Shown here: piece after piece, positions 19,495 through 27,572 of the stretch
How positions within the stretch are numbered: position 1 is the first letter of the stretch
Layout of the letters: each line of letters opens with the position of its first letter
NCBI GenBank assembly: GCA_036397875.1
Contig: DASWIC010000008.1
Coordinates: 1 to 52,358, forward strand
Length of the DNA: 52,358 bases
Origin: SG8-41 sp036397875
GTDB taxonomy: Bacteria; Pseudomonadota; Gammaproteobacteria; Burkholderiales; SG8-41
Direction of reading: 5' to 3'
Translations under genes and position numbers: made by a program
Notes under the pieces: generated by a model
The model's input: the letters and a program-made list of their open reading frames with translations, nothing else
What the model was told of the DNA's origin: nothing
Databases searched by the model: none

Positions 19495-19510
19495 TGGCAC
19501 TCCGATTGCT
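19495..19510 (+). promoter_or_regulatory. Candidate sigma-54 promoter before the ABC transporter gene
   Basis: TGGCAC at 19495-19500 and TTGCT at 19506-19510 give the strict GG-N10-GC spacing of the RpoN -24/-12 element (consensus TGGCACG-N4-TTGCW, one mismatch). It points to the ABC gene, whose start is 116 nt further on. No enhancer-binding site was recognised. Confidence 0.5.
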
Positions 19511-19590
19511 TATCAGCCCGGTGAAAGCAGGAACGGGTGGAAAAAGCCTGTTCGAGCCCCATGTTACGATGGTCAGGCTGCAGACGGCCG

Positions 19591-19625
19591 TTCTCCTTCA
19601 TCCTTCCGCCTTCATCCTTTAGATC
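19591..19625. repeat. Period-7 tandem repeat (TCATCCT) directly before the ABC transporter start
   Basis: Heptamers TTCTCCT, TCATCCT, TCCGCCT, TCATCCT, TTAGATC, ending exactly at the ATG (19626). It occupies the place of the ribosome site, which is therefore missing on this strand. Confidence 0.8.
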
Positions 19626-21476
19626 ATGGCCCTGCATCACGGCACCCTGCCCGCGGCATTGCCGCAATCTGCGCCCGCCCAGCGCCGGCGCGAGTGGCGG
19701 GTGGTGCCGATGGTGCTGCCCTACCTGTGGGAGTATCGCTGGCGCGTGCTGATCGCGCTCGCCTGCCTCGTCATCGCCAAGCTCGCCAACGTCGGTGTGC
19801 CACTGGTGCTGAAGGAGGTGGTGGACGCGCTCGAGCCGGGGCGCGCCGTGATCGCGGTGCCGTTCGCAATGCTCATCGCCTATGGCCTGCTGCGGCTCTC
19901 CACGACGCTTTTTGGCGAGCTGCGCGACGCCGTGTTCGTGCGCGTCACCCAGCGCGCGATCCGGCGCCTCGCCCTGACGGTGTTCCGTCATCTGCACTCG
20001 CTGTCCCTGCGCTTTCATCTCGAGCGCCAGACCGGTGGCATGTCCCGCGACATCGAGCGCGGCACCAACGGCGTGTCCACGCTGCTCACCTACCTGCTGT
20101 TCTCGATCGTTCCGGTCGTCCTGGAATTCGGCCTCGTGGCGGCGGTGCTCTTCGCCAAGTTCGACTGGCGCTTCGTCGCCGTGACCTTCGCCGCGGTGGC
20201 GGTCTATCTCAGCTACACCTTCTTCGTCTCCGAGTGGCGCATCGGTATCCGCCGGCACGCCAACGAGCTCGATTCGCGCGCCAACACGCGCGCGATCGAC
20301 AGCCTGCTCAACTACGAGACCGTCAAGTACTTCAACAACGAGGAATACGAGGCGCGGCGCTACGACGAGAACCTGCGGAGCTACGAGCACGCGGCGGTGA
20401 AGAGCGAGACCTCCCTCGGCCTGCTCAACGTCGGGCAGAGCCTCATCATCGCGGCGGCCGTAACCGTGCTGATGGTGCTGGCGGGAGAGGGCGTCGTATC
20501 CGGCGCGCTCACCCTCGGCGACCTGGTGCTGGTCAACGCGCTCCTCATCCAGCTCTACATCCCGCTCAATTTTCTGGGCATGGTCTACCGCGAGATCAAG
20601 CAGGCGCTGATCGACATGGACCGCATGTTCCGCCTCCTCGAGGAAAACCGGGAGGTCGAGGACCGGCCGGGCGCGGGCCCGCTGCCGCCGGGAGGCGCGG
20701 TGATCCGCTTCGACCGCGTGAACTTCAGCTACGACGGCAGGCGGCAGATCCTGCACGACTTGTCGTTCGCGGTGCCGGCAGGCGGCAAGGTCGCGGTCGT
20801 GGGCGCAAGCGGCGCGGGCAAGTCCACGCTCGCGCGGCTGCTCTACCGCTTCTACGACGTGAACGGGGGCGCGGTGCTGGTGAACGGCGTGGACATCCGC
20901 GACGTGGTTCAATCGAGCCTGCGATCGGCGATCGGCATCGTGCCGCAGGATACAGTCCTGTTCAACGACAGCATCTACTACAACATCCATTACGGCCGGC
21001 CGGATGCCACGCGCGAGGAAGTCGTCGCCGCCGCGCAGGCCGCCCACATCCACGACTTCATCCAGAGCCTGCCGGACGGATACGAGGCAACGGTGGGCGA
21101 ACGGGGCCTCAAGCTCTCCGGCGGCGAGAAGCAGCGCGTAGCCATCGCTCGCGCCATACTCAAGAACCCGCGGATCCTGATCTTCGACGAGGCGACGTCC
21201 GCGCTGGATTCCAGGTCGGAGAAGGCGATCCAGGCCGAGTTGAACCGCGTCGCCCGCGGGCACACCACGCTCGTCATCGCGCACCGCCTGTCGACGACCA
21301 TGGATGCGGACCAGATTCTCGTCATGGACCGCGGCCGCATCGCCGAGCGCGGCACCCACCGCGAGCTGCTCGAGCGCGGCGAGCTCTATGCCCAGATGTG
21401 GCTGTTGCAGCAGCGGGAGGAGGCGGAGCGCGAGAAGGCTGCCACGGCGACCTCACCGGTGACGGCTGACGGCTGA
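19626..21476 (+). CDS. ABC transporter, fused permease/ATPase, Atm1/HMT1 type
   Basis: Half-transporter of 616 aa that works as a homodimer in the inner membrane. Six helices lie in residues about 30-330. The Atm1 glutathione-site signature is present (NYETVKYFNNEEYEARRYD). The nucleotide-binding domain has Walker A GASGAGKST (about 393-401), signature LSGGEKQRVAIARA, Walker B ILIFDEATSALD and the H-loop IAHRLST. Atm1-type exporters move glutathione or persulfide conjugates and heavy-metal complexes; the exact substrate cannot be read here. No Shine-Dalgarno is visible before the ATG because a heptamer repeat lies there. A second repeat covers the stop codon. Confidence 0.9.
   Translation: MALHHGTLPAALPQSAPAQRRREWRVVPMVLPYLWEYRWRVLIALACLVIAKLANVGVPLVLKEVVDALEPGRAVIAVPFAMLIAYGLLRLSTTLFGELRDAVFVRVTQRAIRRLALTVFRHLHSLSLRFHLERQTGGMSRDIERGTNGVSTLLTYLLFSIVPVVLEFGLVAAVLFAKFDWRFVAVTFAAVAVYLSYTFFVSEWRIGIRRHANELDSRANTRAIDSLLNYETVKYFNNEEYEARRYDENLRSYEHAAVKSETSLGLLNVGQSLIIAAAVTVLMVLAGEGVVSGALTLGDLVLVNALLIQLYIPLNFLGMVYREIKQALIDMDRMFRLLEENREVEDRPGAGPLPPGGAVIRFDRVNFSYDGRRQILHDLSFAVPAGGKVAVVGASGAGKSTLARLLYRFYDVNGGAVLVNGVDIRDVVQSSLRSAIGIVPQDTVLFNDSIYYNIHYGRPDATREEVVAAAQAAHIHDFIQSLPDGYEATVGERGLKLSGGEKQRVAIARAILKNPRILIFDEATSALDSRSEKAIQAELNRVARGHTTLVIAHRLSTTMDADQILVMDRGRIAERGTHRELLERGELYAQMWLLQQREEAEREKAATATSPVTADG
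21456..21476. repeat. Period-7 tandem repeat (CGGCTGA) at the ABC transporter stop
   Basis: Heptamers CCGGTGA, CGGCTGA, CGGCTGA; the final TGA is the stop codon. Confidence 0.7.
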
Positions 21477-21498
21477 CGAAATCCCCCCGCGCTTCGCG

Positions 21499-21615
21499 CA
21501 CCCCCCTTTGTCAAAGGGGGGCAGGGGGACCTGCAGTTCGTGCACCCCCCTTTCGTAAAGGGGGGCAGGGGGGAGTAGGCGCACCCCCCTTTGGCAAAGG
21601 GGGGCAAGGGGGGAT
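21499..21615. repeat. Three tandem hairpins (CCCCCCTTT-n-AAAGGGGGG) between convergent genes
   Basis: Three copies at about 21499-21529, 21542-21573 and 21581-21615. Each is a perfect palindrome with a 2-3 nt loop followed by CAGGGGG or CAAGGGG. They fill the space between the ABC transporter stop and the histidine kinase stop, so they may end transcription from both sides. No long T-run is present. Confidence 0.75.
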
Positions 21616-21617
21616 TT

Positions 21618-23057
21618 TCAGGCGACGCGGGGGAAGGTGACGCGCACCAGGGTGCCCTGGCCGCCTGCCGCGGCCGCAAGCGTGACCTGCGCGCGATGGC
21701 TGAGGGCGATCTCGCGCACGATGGCGAGTCCCAGCCCGCAGCCCTCCGTCCCGGTCCCGAGCACGCGGTAGAAGCGCTCGAATACGCGTTCCCGGTCCTG
21801 CTCGGGAATTCCCGGGCCGTCGTCTTCCACGCTCAGCGTGAGGGTATCGGCGCTGGCCGAGAGCCGGACCGTGACCTGGCCGCCGCGCTGCGTATAGCGG
21901 ATCGCATTGTCGAGCAGGTTGCCCAGCAGGTCCCGCACCAGGAACGGATCGCCCTCGATCCAGGCGGCCCCGTCCTCGCCGTCATAGCCGAGGTCGATGC
22001 TCCGGGTGAGCGCCCGCGGCACCCACTCGGTCGTGGTTTCCCGCGCGAGCCGCGCCAGATCGAGCCGCTCGACTGCATGCCCGAGCTTGGCGCCGGGTTC
22101 GGCCCGCGCCAGCGACAGGAGCTGGTTAACGAGCCGCGCGCTGTGCTCGGTCGCCGTTTGCAGTTTCCGCAGCGTGTCCTGCATGCCCGGATCCGACTGG
22201 CGCAGCGCGAGCTCCGTCTGGGTCTTCAATCCCGCGATCGGCGTGCGCAACTGGTGCGCGGCATCCGCGATGAATCGTTGCTGGGACGAGATCGCGGTGG
22301 CGAGGCGCGCGAGCAGGTCGTTCATGGCGTGGATCAGCGGCCGCACCTCCTGCGGCGCCTGCTCCTCCGACAGGGCGGAGAGATCGCGGTGCGAGCGGCT
22401 TTCGATTTCCCGGCGCAGGGACGTGAGCGGCGCCAGCCCGCGGCCGACCGCGTACCACACCGCGAACCCCGCGAGGAGTATCAGGATCCCCTGGGGCAGC
22501 ACCATGCGCAGGATGATCTGGCGCGCGAATTCGTCGCGCGAGGTGACGCGCTCGGCAACGTGAATCTGCACGGCGCCCCGCCCCGAGCCCGGGTCCACGG
22601 GCGCGCGCAGGGCCACGGCGCGAATCTCGAAGCCGCGAAACGCCTCGTCGTAGTAGCGCACCCGGTCGGCCGCCGCGTCCGGCGTCTCGGGGAGCGGCCG
22701 CGGCAGGTCCGGCTCCCCACTGACAAATTCCTCCACGGGGCCGGTCACGAGGTAGAAGAAATTCCCGGATTCGCGCGTCCGCAGCATCTCCAGCGCGACG
22801 TCCGGCATGTCCAGATAAATCCGGTCGTTGATGACCTTGACCTGGCGGTTGATGTCGATCGCCGCCTCCAGCAGTGCGCGGTCGTACGCGAGGTTGACGA
22901 AGCGCCTGGCGATGTCGTAGTCGATGATCGAGCTCACCAGCCACAGGATGAACAGCGGCCCGGCGAGCCAGGCGATGAGCTGGCGCCGCAGCGTCGTGGG
23001 ACGCTTCCAGCGCCGCGCTTCCAGCCGCCATCGCCTGCTCTTCACCGCTGCATCCAT
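21618..23057 (-). CDS. Sensor histidine kinase, TctE/QseC-like
   Basis: Membrane sensor of 479 aa. Two transmembrane helices (about 27-45 and 186-205) bracket a periplasmic domain of the TctE (2CSK_N) type. A HAMP-like linker follows, then the H-box FIADAAHQLRTPIAG with phospho-acceptor His268, N-box LLGNLLDNAIRYT, G1 VEDDGPGIP and G2 GCGLGLAIV. It lies 18 nt after its response regulator gene. TctE proteins sense tri- or dicarboxylates and control tctCBA transport genes; a Bug-type receptor exists at 38.6-39.6 kb in this window, but a link is only a hypothesis. Confidence 0.9.
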   Translation of the reverse strand: MDAAVKSRRWRLEARRWKRPTTLRRQLIAWLAGPLFILWLVSSIIDYDIARRFVNLAYDRALLEAAIDINRQVKVINDRIYLDMPDVALEMLRTRESGNFFYLVTGPVEEFVSGEPDLPRPLPETPDAAADRVRYYDEAFRGFEIRAVALRAPVDPGSGRGAVQIHVAERVTSRDEFARQIILRMVLPQGILILLAGFAVWYAVGRGLAPLTSLRREIESRSHRDLSALSEEQAPQEVRPLIHAMNDLLARLATAISSQQRFIADAAHQLRTPIAGLKTQTELALRQSDPGMQDTLRKLQTATEHSARLVNQLLSLARAEPGAKLGHAVERLDLARLARETTTEWVPRALTRSIDLGYDGEDGAAWIEGDPFLVRDLLGNLLDNAIRYTQRGGQVTVRLSASADTLTLSVEDDGPGIPEQDRERVFERFYRVLGTGTEGCGLGLAIVREIALSHRAQVTLAAAAGGQGTLVRVTFPRVA

Positions 23058-23075
23058 AGTCTGGTCACGCGCGGC

Positions 23076-23741
23076 TCAGGGCTTTTCGAGGAGGTAGCCG
23101 AGCCCACGGATGGTGCGGATGGTGACTCCCGCCGGCTCCAGCTTGCGCCGCAGCCGGTGCACGTAGACCTCAATGGCATTGGCGCTCACTTCCTCGTCCC
23201 AGCCGTAGAGCTCCTCGGCGAGCTGATCCTTGTTGACGACGCGCCCGCTCCTCAGCATGAGCACTTCGAGGACCCCGATCTCGCGCGCGGAGAGCTCCAG
23301 CGGCTCGCCATCCAGCTGGGCACGCCGGCCGGTGGTATCGAGCGTGAGCGCGCCGTGGGCGAGCACCGAGCCGCCGCCCGACTGGCCGCGCCGGATGAGC
23401 GCCCGCACGCGCGCCTCCAGCTCGGGCAGGTCGAACGGCTTGGTGAGGTAATCGTCGGCGCCCAGGTCGAGGCCCTTGACCCGGTCCTCGAGCGTATCGA
23501 GCGCGGTGAGTATCAGGACCGGCGTCTTCGAGCCGCGGCGCCGCAGCCGCCGCAGCACTTCATATCCCTCGAGCTTGGGCAATCCGAGGTCGAGTATCAC
23601 CAGGTCGAAGCTGTGCGCCGAAAGGATTTGATCGGCTTCGGCGCCGTCGGTGGCGGAATCCACGGCGTAGTCGGAGCCCCGCAGCGACCGGATGAGGCCG
23701 TCGGACAGGACCGGGTCGTCCTCAACGATGAGTATGCGCAT
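23076..23741 (-). CDS. OmpR/PhoB-family response regulator, TctD/QseB-like
   Basis: DNA-binding regulator of 221 aa, partner of the adjacent kinase. Receiver domain: acidic pair EDD (7-9), phosphorylation site Asp51 in VILDLGLP, Thr79 and Lys101 in DYLTKPF. The C-terminal winged helix (about 125-221) has LSAREIGVLEVLMLRSGRVV and the recognition region EVSANAIEVYVHRLRRKL. It is the first gene of the pair. A direct-repeat box overlapping the -35 region of its own promoter suggests autoregulation. Confidence 0.92.
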   Translation of the reverse strand: MRILIVEDDPVLSDGLIRSLRGSDYAVDSATDGAEADQILSAHSFDLVILDLGLPKLEGYEVLRRLRRRGSKTPVLILTALDTLEDRVKGLDLGADDYLTKPFDLPELEARVRALIRRGQSGGGSVLAHGALTLDTTGRRAQLDGEPLELSAREIGVLEVLMLRSGRVVNKDQLAEELYGWDEEVSANAIEVYVHRLRRKLEPAGVTIRTIRGLGYLLEKP

Positions 23742-23832
23742 GGCTGGAGCGGAGAGCCGTAAGCAGTCAGCGGATAGACGATAACAAATTCACGGCGCAC
23801 CGCTCAGTGCTCGCTGCGTGCCGGTTCCAAAT

Positions 23833-23868
23833 AGTGTATCCCGGGCTTCCTGTAAGGCTGGCGTAAGA
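23833..23868 (-). promoter_or_regulatory. Response-regulator box and promoter of the two-component operon
   Basis: Read on the minus strand: CTTAC-N6-CTTAC (23852-23867), two half-sites 11 bp apart as bound by OmpR-family dimers. It overlaps the expected -35 position of a TACACT -10 (23833-23838). The pattern fits an activator site for the operon's own regulator. About 90 nt of leader separates it from the start codon. Confidence 0.45.
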
Positions 23869-23879
23869 CGGTGGGAATA

Positions 23880-24054
23880 GCCTTGGCAACGGTGCGCGGA
23901 ATGCTCAGCTTGGAAGTCCGCGCGGGCGAGTCAGTTGCCCAGACTTTCCTCCTCGGAGGCCTGGAAGTTGCGATTGCCCGTGCTGAGCGGGTGATTGCGT
24001 GGCCTCTTTAACCTCCGCCGGGACAACCCACACTGTCCCGTGCGGAGTTTTTTT
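23880..24054 (+). ncRNA. Candidate structured small RNA in the 472-base gene-free stretch
   Basis: The gap 23742-24213 has no convincing gene. Its + strand contains an outer stem GCTCAGC (23903-23909) with GCTGAGC (23982-23988), enclosing further pairing (GGGC...GCCC and ACTTTCC...GGAAGT), and ends in a strong intrinsic terminator. No + strand gene lies upstream, so the terminator must serve a transcript that begins in this gap. The 5' end is a guess. I did not recognise a known RNA family; 6S RNA was considered because of the size and was not supported. Confidence 0.35.
24013..24054 (+). terminator. Intrinsic (rho-independent) terminator
   Basis: Stem CTCCGC-c-GGGACA with TGTCCC-gt-GCGGAG, 12 pairs with a small internal loop, 8-nt apical loop, then seven T (24048-24054). 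Confidence 0.85.
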
Positions 24055-24165
24055 GCCGGTGCTATTGTGCCTCGCCGGCGATCTGAACGCCGGCCAATCC
24101 GGTCCCAATCAAGCGCCCCTGCACGGGGCGGACTTCGTGGACTAGGTCACGAACTCATAAAACAG

Positions 24166-24194
24166 TTGAAAGTTTCCTGCTAACCCTGTATTTT
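24166..24194 (+). promoter_or_regulatory. Promoter of the PBP7-type endopeptidase gene
   Basis: TTGAAA (24166-24171, 5 of 6) and TATTTT (24189-24194, 4 of 6) with 17 bp spacing, shortly before the start codons at 24214/24238. Confidence 0.55.
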
Positions 24195-24213
24195 TGTTAC
24201 CTAATTCGGTGGC

Positions 24214-25122
24214 GTGTCGCCACCCAGGGAGGGCGTTTTGCGCGGGAGGCTACTGGCGTTCGCGGCAGGGTGCGCGCTTGCCGCCAATGTGATTGCAGCA
24301 CAGCAGGCGGCGATCGAGCACCGGCTGGGTGCTGCCGCTTCGTCCACGGCCGGAGCCCTCAAGCTCAAGTCGAACAGCGCCCTCGTTCTCGATCAGGCCG
24401 GCCAGCGGGTGCTCTACGCCAAGAACGACGATTCCGTGGTCCCGATCGCGTCCATCACCAAGCTGATGACCGCGCTGGTCGTGCTGGATTCCGGTCAGCC
24501 GCTCGACGAGCCCATCAAGATCCAGAAAGAGGACCGGGACAGGCTCAAGGGCACCCGCTCGCGGCTCTCCGTCGGCATGACGGTCGCGCGGGACGACCTC
24601 CTGCGGCTTGCGCTGATGTCCTCCGAAAACCGCGCCGCTGCCGCGTTGACGCGCGCCCATCCGGGCGGCACCCTCGCCTTCGTGGCCGCGATGAACGCTA
24701 AGGCGGCCAAGCTCGGCATGTGGCACAGCCGATTCGTGGATGGCACCGGGCTCTCCAGCGGCAACGTCGCCAACGCGCAGGACCTCGCGCGGCTGGTGAA
24801 CGCCGCTTACAATCACCCGCTGATACGCGAGTACACCACCGACAGCCAGTACACCGTGCGGCTCGCCAACGGCCACAAGATGCGGTTCACCAACTCGAAC
24901 CGGCTGGTCAAGAATTCCGCCTGGGATATCGGCCTGTCCAAGACCGGCTATATCCGCGAGGCCGGGCGCTGCCTGGTGTTGCAGGCGCAGATTGCCGCCA
25001 CGCCGGTGGTCATCGTGCTGCTCGATTCATGGGGGCAACTCACGCGCATCGGCGACGCCAACCGTATCAAGAAGTGGATGGAGAGCCGTTCCACGCATCA
25101 ACCGGCGGGATCCGCGCGATGA
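24214..25122 (+). CDS. pbpG: D-alanyl-D-alanine endopeptidase (PBP7/PbpG family)
   Basis: Periplasmic low-molecular-weight penicillin-binding protein that cuts D-Ala-mDAP crosslinks in peptidoglycan. 302 aa with a signal peptide (LLAFAAGCALAANVIAAQ) and the three active-site motifs: Ser80-x-x-Lys83 (SITK), Ser137-x-Asn139 (SEN) and Lys243-Thr-Gly (KTG). The domain stops shortly after KTG, as in PBP7, without the C-terminal amphipathic anchor of PBP5. Start choice: GTG 24214 is annotated, but TTG 24238 has a much better ribosome site (AGGGAGGG at 24226-24233) and gives a compact signal MRGRLLAFAAG. Confidence 0.88.
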   Translation: MSPPREGVLRGRLLAFAAGCALAANVIAAQQAAIEHRLGAAASSTAGALKLKSNSALVLDQAGQRVLYAKNDDSVVPIASITKLMTALVVLDSGQPLDEPIKIQKEDRDRLKGTRSRLSVGMTVARDDLLRLALMSSENRAAAALTRAHPGGTLAFVAAMNAKAAKLGMWHSRFVDGTGLSSGNVANAQDLARLVNAAYNHPLIREYTTDSQYTVRLANGHKMRFTNSNRLVKNSAWDIGLSKTGYIREAGRCLVLQAQIAATPVVIVLLDSWGQLTRIGDANRIKKWMESRSTHQPAGSAR

Positions 25123-25222
25123 CGGGCGGCCGCTGACCGGCGGCCGGTAGCATCGTCTCCCGCGGAAGCAGGAGCGACTGGCTTTCGAGCCACTCATAAG
25201 AACGAGAGGGGGAAAACTTCCG

Positions 25223-26197
25223 ATGGCCCGGGCGCGCGCCGCCTATTCCCTGCACGACCTCAATCCCGACGCGGGCCGCTTTCTCGACGACGTGTGGGCC
25301 GGCCTGTCGCAACCGCGGAAGACACTGCCGCCCAAGTATTTCTACGACGCGCAGGGCGGCGCCCTGTTCGAGGCGATCTGCGCGCTGCCGGAGTATTACC
25401 TCACTCGCGCCGAGACCGCGCTGATGCACAGCCACGTCGGCGACATGGCCCGGCACGTCGGCCCGGCGTGCGCCTTGATCGAGTACGGCAGCGGCAGCGG
25501 CCGCAAGACCCGCATCCTCCTCGCCGCAATCAATCCGGTCGTCTACGTGCCGATCGATATCGCGCGCGCGCAGCTGGACGCGACCGCGGCGGAGACCGCG
25601 CGCGAGTTCCCGGGATTACGGGTAGTCGCCGTCTGCGCGGATTACATGCGCCCCCTGACCTTGCCGGACCTGGAGGGCGTTGGGGCGCGTCGCCGCATCG
25701 TTTACTTTCCGGGCTCGACCATCGGCAACCTCACGCCGGCCGAAGCGACAGCTTTCCTGACGAGCGCCCGGGGACAGGTGATGGGGGGAGGGGGGATGTT
25801 GGTCGGGGTCGACCTCAAGAAGGACACGGGCCGGCTCAACGCGGCGTACAACGACTCGCGCGGCGTCACCGCGGCCTTCAACCTGAATCTCCTCGCGCGC
25901 ATCAATCGCGAGCTGGGCGCGGACTTCGATCTTTCGGCGTTCCGCCACCACGCCTTCTACGACGAGGCGCTCGGGCGCATCGAAATGCATCTGGAGAGCA
26001 TGAAGGCGCAGTCGGTCACGATCGGCGGGCGCGCGCTGCATTTCCGCAGCGGCGAGACGATACACACCGAAAATTCCTACAAGTACTCGATTCGCGGGTT
26101 CCAGGAGCTGGCCGCCACGGCGGGCTTGTCGCCGGTCACGTGCTGGACCGACCCTGACGGGCTCTTCGGCGTCCATTACCTGATCGCGCCGGAATGA
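25223..26197 (+). CDS. egtD: L-histidine N(alpha)-methyltransferase (ergothioneine synthesis)
   Basis: Trimethylates histidine to hercynine with SAM, first step of ergothioneine formation. 324 aa. Family features: PPKYFYDAQGGALFEAICALPEYY near the N terminus, the SAM-binding loop IEYGSGSGRKTRILL, YFPGSTIGNLTPAEA and the C-terminal SYKYSIRGFQELAATAGL. The sulfoxide synthase partner EgtB is not in the window, so the gene is either orphaned here or paired elsewhere. The start at 25223 follows an AGAGGGGG-like site with usual spacing. Confidence 0.9.
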   Translation: MARARAAYSLHDLNPDAGRFLDDVWAGLSQPRKTLPPKYFYDAQGGALFEAICALPEYYLTRAETALMHSHVGDMARHVGPACALIEYGSGSGRKTRILLAAINPVVYVPIDIARAQLDATAAETAREFPGLRVVAVCADYMRPLTLPDLEGVGARRRIVYFPGSTIGNLTPAEATAFLTSARGQVMGGGGMLVGVDLKKDTGRLNAAYNDSRGVTAAFNLNLLARINRELGADFDLSAFRHHAFYDEALGRIEMHLESMKAQSVTIGGRALHFRSGETIHTENSYKYSIRGFQELAATAGLSPVTCWTDPDGLFGVHYLIAPE

Positions 26198-26271
26198 GCG
26201 CCAAGCCTCCTCGGCGCAGCCCGTCGGGCGCCGCGGCCGCCGCGGGGGATGTTCCTGTCCTGTTCACATCG

Positions 26272-26321
26272 TGGCCACATTGTCGGCAGGAATTCGCGCT
26301 CTCTAGCGACAGCTGGCCACA
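26272..26321. repeat. Two direct TGGCCACA motifs upstream of the MFS gene
   Basis: TGGCCACA at 26272-26279 and 26314-26321, 42 bp apart (about four helical turns), in the 217-base leader of the MFS gene. This could be an operator pair; nothing else supports it. Confidence 0.3.
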
Positions 26322-26414
26322 ATACGGACTTCCGGGCCCGACGAGCCGGCGTTCCCGGTAGAATCGCGGCTCCCGGTTACTTGGACCACGGCGCGGCCGG
26401 CGGCGCCGTTCCCG

Positions 26415-27572
26415 ATGGCAATCACCCTGATCGTGCTGACCTGCGTGCTGACCCACGCCGGTTTCGCCGGCGCCAAGGTGGCGCTGCCGCTGCACGCGCT
26501 TAGTCTGGGGGTGGACCCGTTCTCGGTTGGCGTGATCATGGCCTTGTGGGCGTTGTGTCCGATGCTGATCGCGCTCTACGTCGGGCGGCTCGTCGACCGC
26601 GTCGGCCCGCGCGGGCCGATGCTGGGCGGGGCGATCGGGGTGTTCGTCGCGCTGCTGGTGCCGTATTTCTTCTCCGGCATCGCGCCGCTCTACGTGATGT
26701 CGCTGGCGGTGGGCACGGCCTTCCAGTTCTTCTTTGTCCCCACCCAGGGAATCACCGGCGCCCTGGGCCGGCCCGAGGATCGCGCCCGCAATTACTCGCG
26801 GCTCGCAATCGGATTCTCCATCGCCTCGTTCCTCGGCCCGCTGATCGCGGGGTTCTCGATCGATTACCTCGGCTACCAGCCGGCCTATCTCATGCTCGCG
26901 GCGTGCCCGGCCGCCGCGGTGCTCCTGCTGTGGCTCAAGGGCGGCCTGCTGCCGCTAGCCGCGGTCGGATCGGGCGGGAAGCAGAAGAAGTCCAACTCGT
27001 TCGACCTGCTGCGCAACGCGAACCTGCGCAACGCTATCGTCGCGAGCGGACTGATCTCCGTCGCGTGGGATCTCTACCTGTTCTTTTTCCCCATTTACGG
27101 GCACGCCATCGGCCTCTCGGCATCGGCGATCGGCATCATCATCAGCATGTTCGCCGCGGCGGTGTTCGTCATCCGGGTGGTGCTGCCGCGTCTCGCCAGG
27201 GTCTGGAGCGAATTCGAGATCCTGCTCCGCGCCATCGCGTTCTCCGGCGCTGCGCTGCTGCTCTTTCCCCTGTTCCGCGACCCGTACCTGCTTGCGGCCG
27301 CGTCCTTCGTGCTGGGGCTCGGGTGCGGGGTCGGACAGCCGATGTCGATGTCGTTGATCTACAGCCTGTCGCCGGCCGGGCGCGCGTCGGAGGGCGCGGG
27401 CCTGCGCGTGATGTTCAACCATTTCACGCACCTCGTCGTGCCGCTCGCCTTCGGCGCCGTCGGCACCGCGTTCGGCTTCGTGCCGGTATTCGTCTCCTGC
27501 TCCGCGCTGCTCCTCGGCGGCAGCGGCTACGGGTTCTGGTCCGAGCGCCGGATCAGCGCGCGACGCGATTGA
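26415..27572 (+). CDS. MFS transporter
   Basis: Integral membrane carrier of 385 aa with about 12 helices. The MFS motif A variant after helix 2 is YVGRLVDRVGPRGPMLGG. The N-terminal half has FQFFFVPTQGITGALGRPEDRARNYSRLAIGFS; the second half has ISVAWDLYLFFFPIYGHAIGLSASAIGIIIS. These resemble uncharacterised bacterial sugar/drug exporters; the substrate cannot be told. It is preceded by a long leader, so it probably has its own promoter. The last 20 bases overlap the 3' end of the convergent hydrolase gene. Confidence 0.82.
   Translation: MAITLIVLTCVLTHAGFAGAKVALPLHALSLGVDPFSVGVIMALWALCPMLIALYVGRLVDRVGPRGPMLGGAIGVFVALLVPYFFSGIAPLYVMSLAVGTAFQFFFVPTQGITGALGRPEDRARNYSRLAIGFSIASFLGPLIAGFSIDYLGYQPAYLMLAACPAAAVLLLWLKGGLLPLAAVGSGGKQKKSNSFDLLRNANLRNAIVASGLISVAWDLYLFFFPIYGHAIGLSASAIGIIISMFAAAVFVIRVVLPRLARVWSEFEILLRAIAFSGAALLLFPLFRDPYLLAAASFVLGLGCGVGQPMSMSLIYSLSPAGRASEGAGLRVMFNHFTHLVVPLAFGAVGTAFGFVPVFVSCSALLLGGSGYGFWSERRISARRD

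Noticed and set aside
19540..19570. tRNA T-arm-like GTTCGAGCCC
   Set aside because: No acceptor stem, anticodon arm or CCA-side pairing around it.
21481..21615. CRISPR array
   Set aside because: Repeats are palindromes of a REP type, only three copies, spacers of unequal and short length, no cas genes.
23880..24054. 6S RNA
   Set aside because: Length fits, but the closing stem and central bubble pattern of 6S RNA could not be built by eye.
23995..24183. Small + strand frame (62 codons) in the gap before pbpG
   Set aside because: It runs through the terminator hairpin and has no ribosome site.
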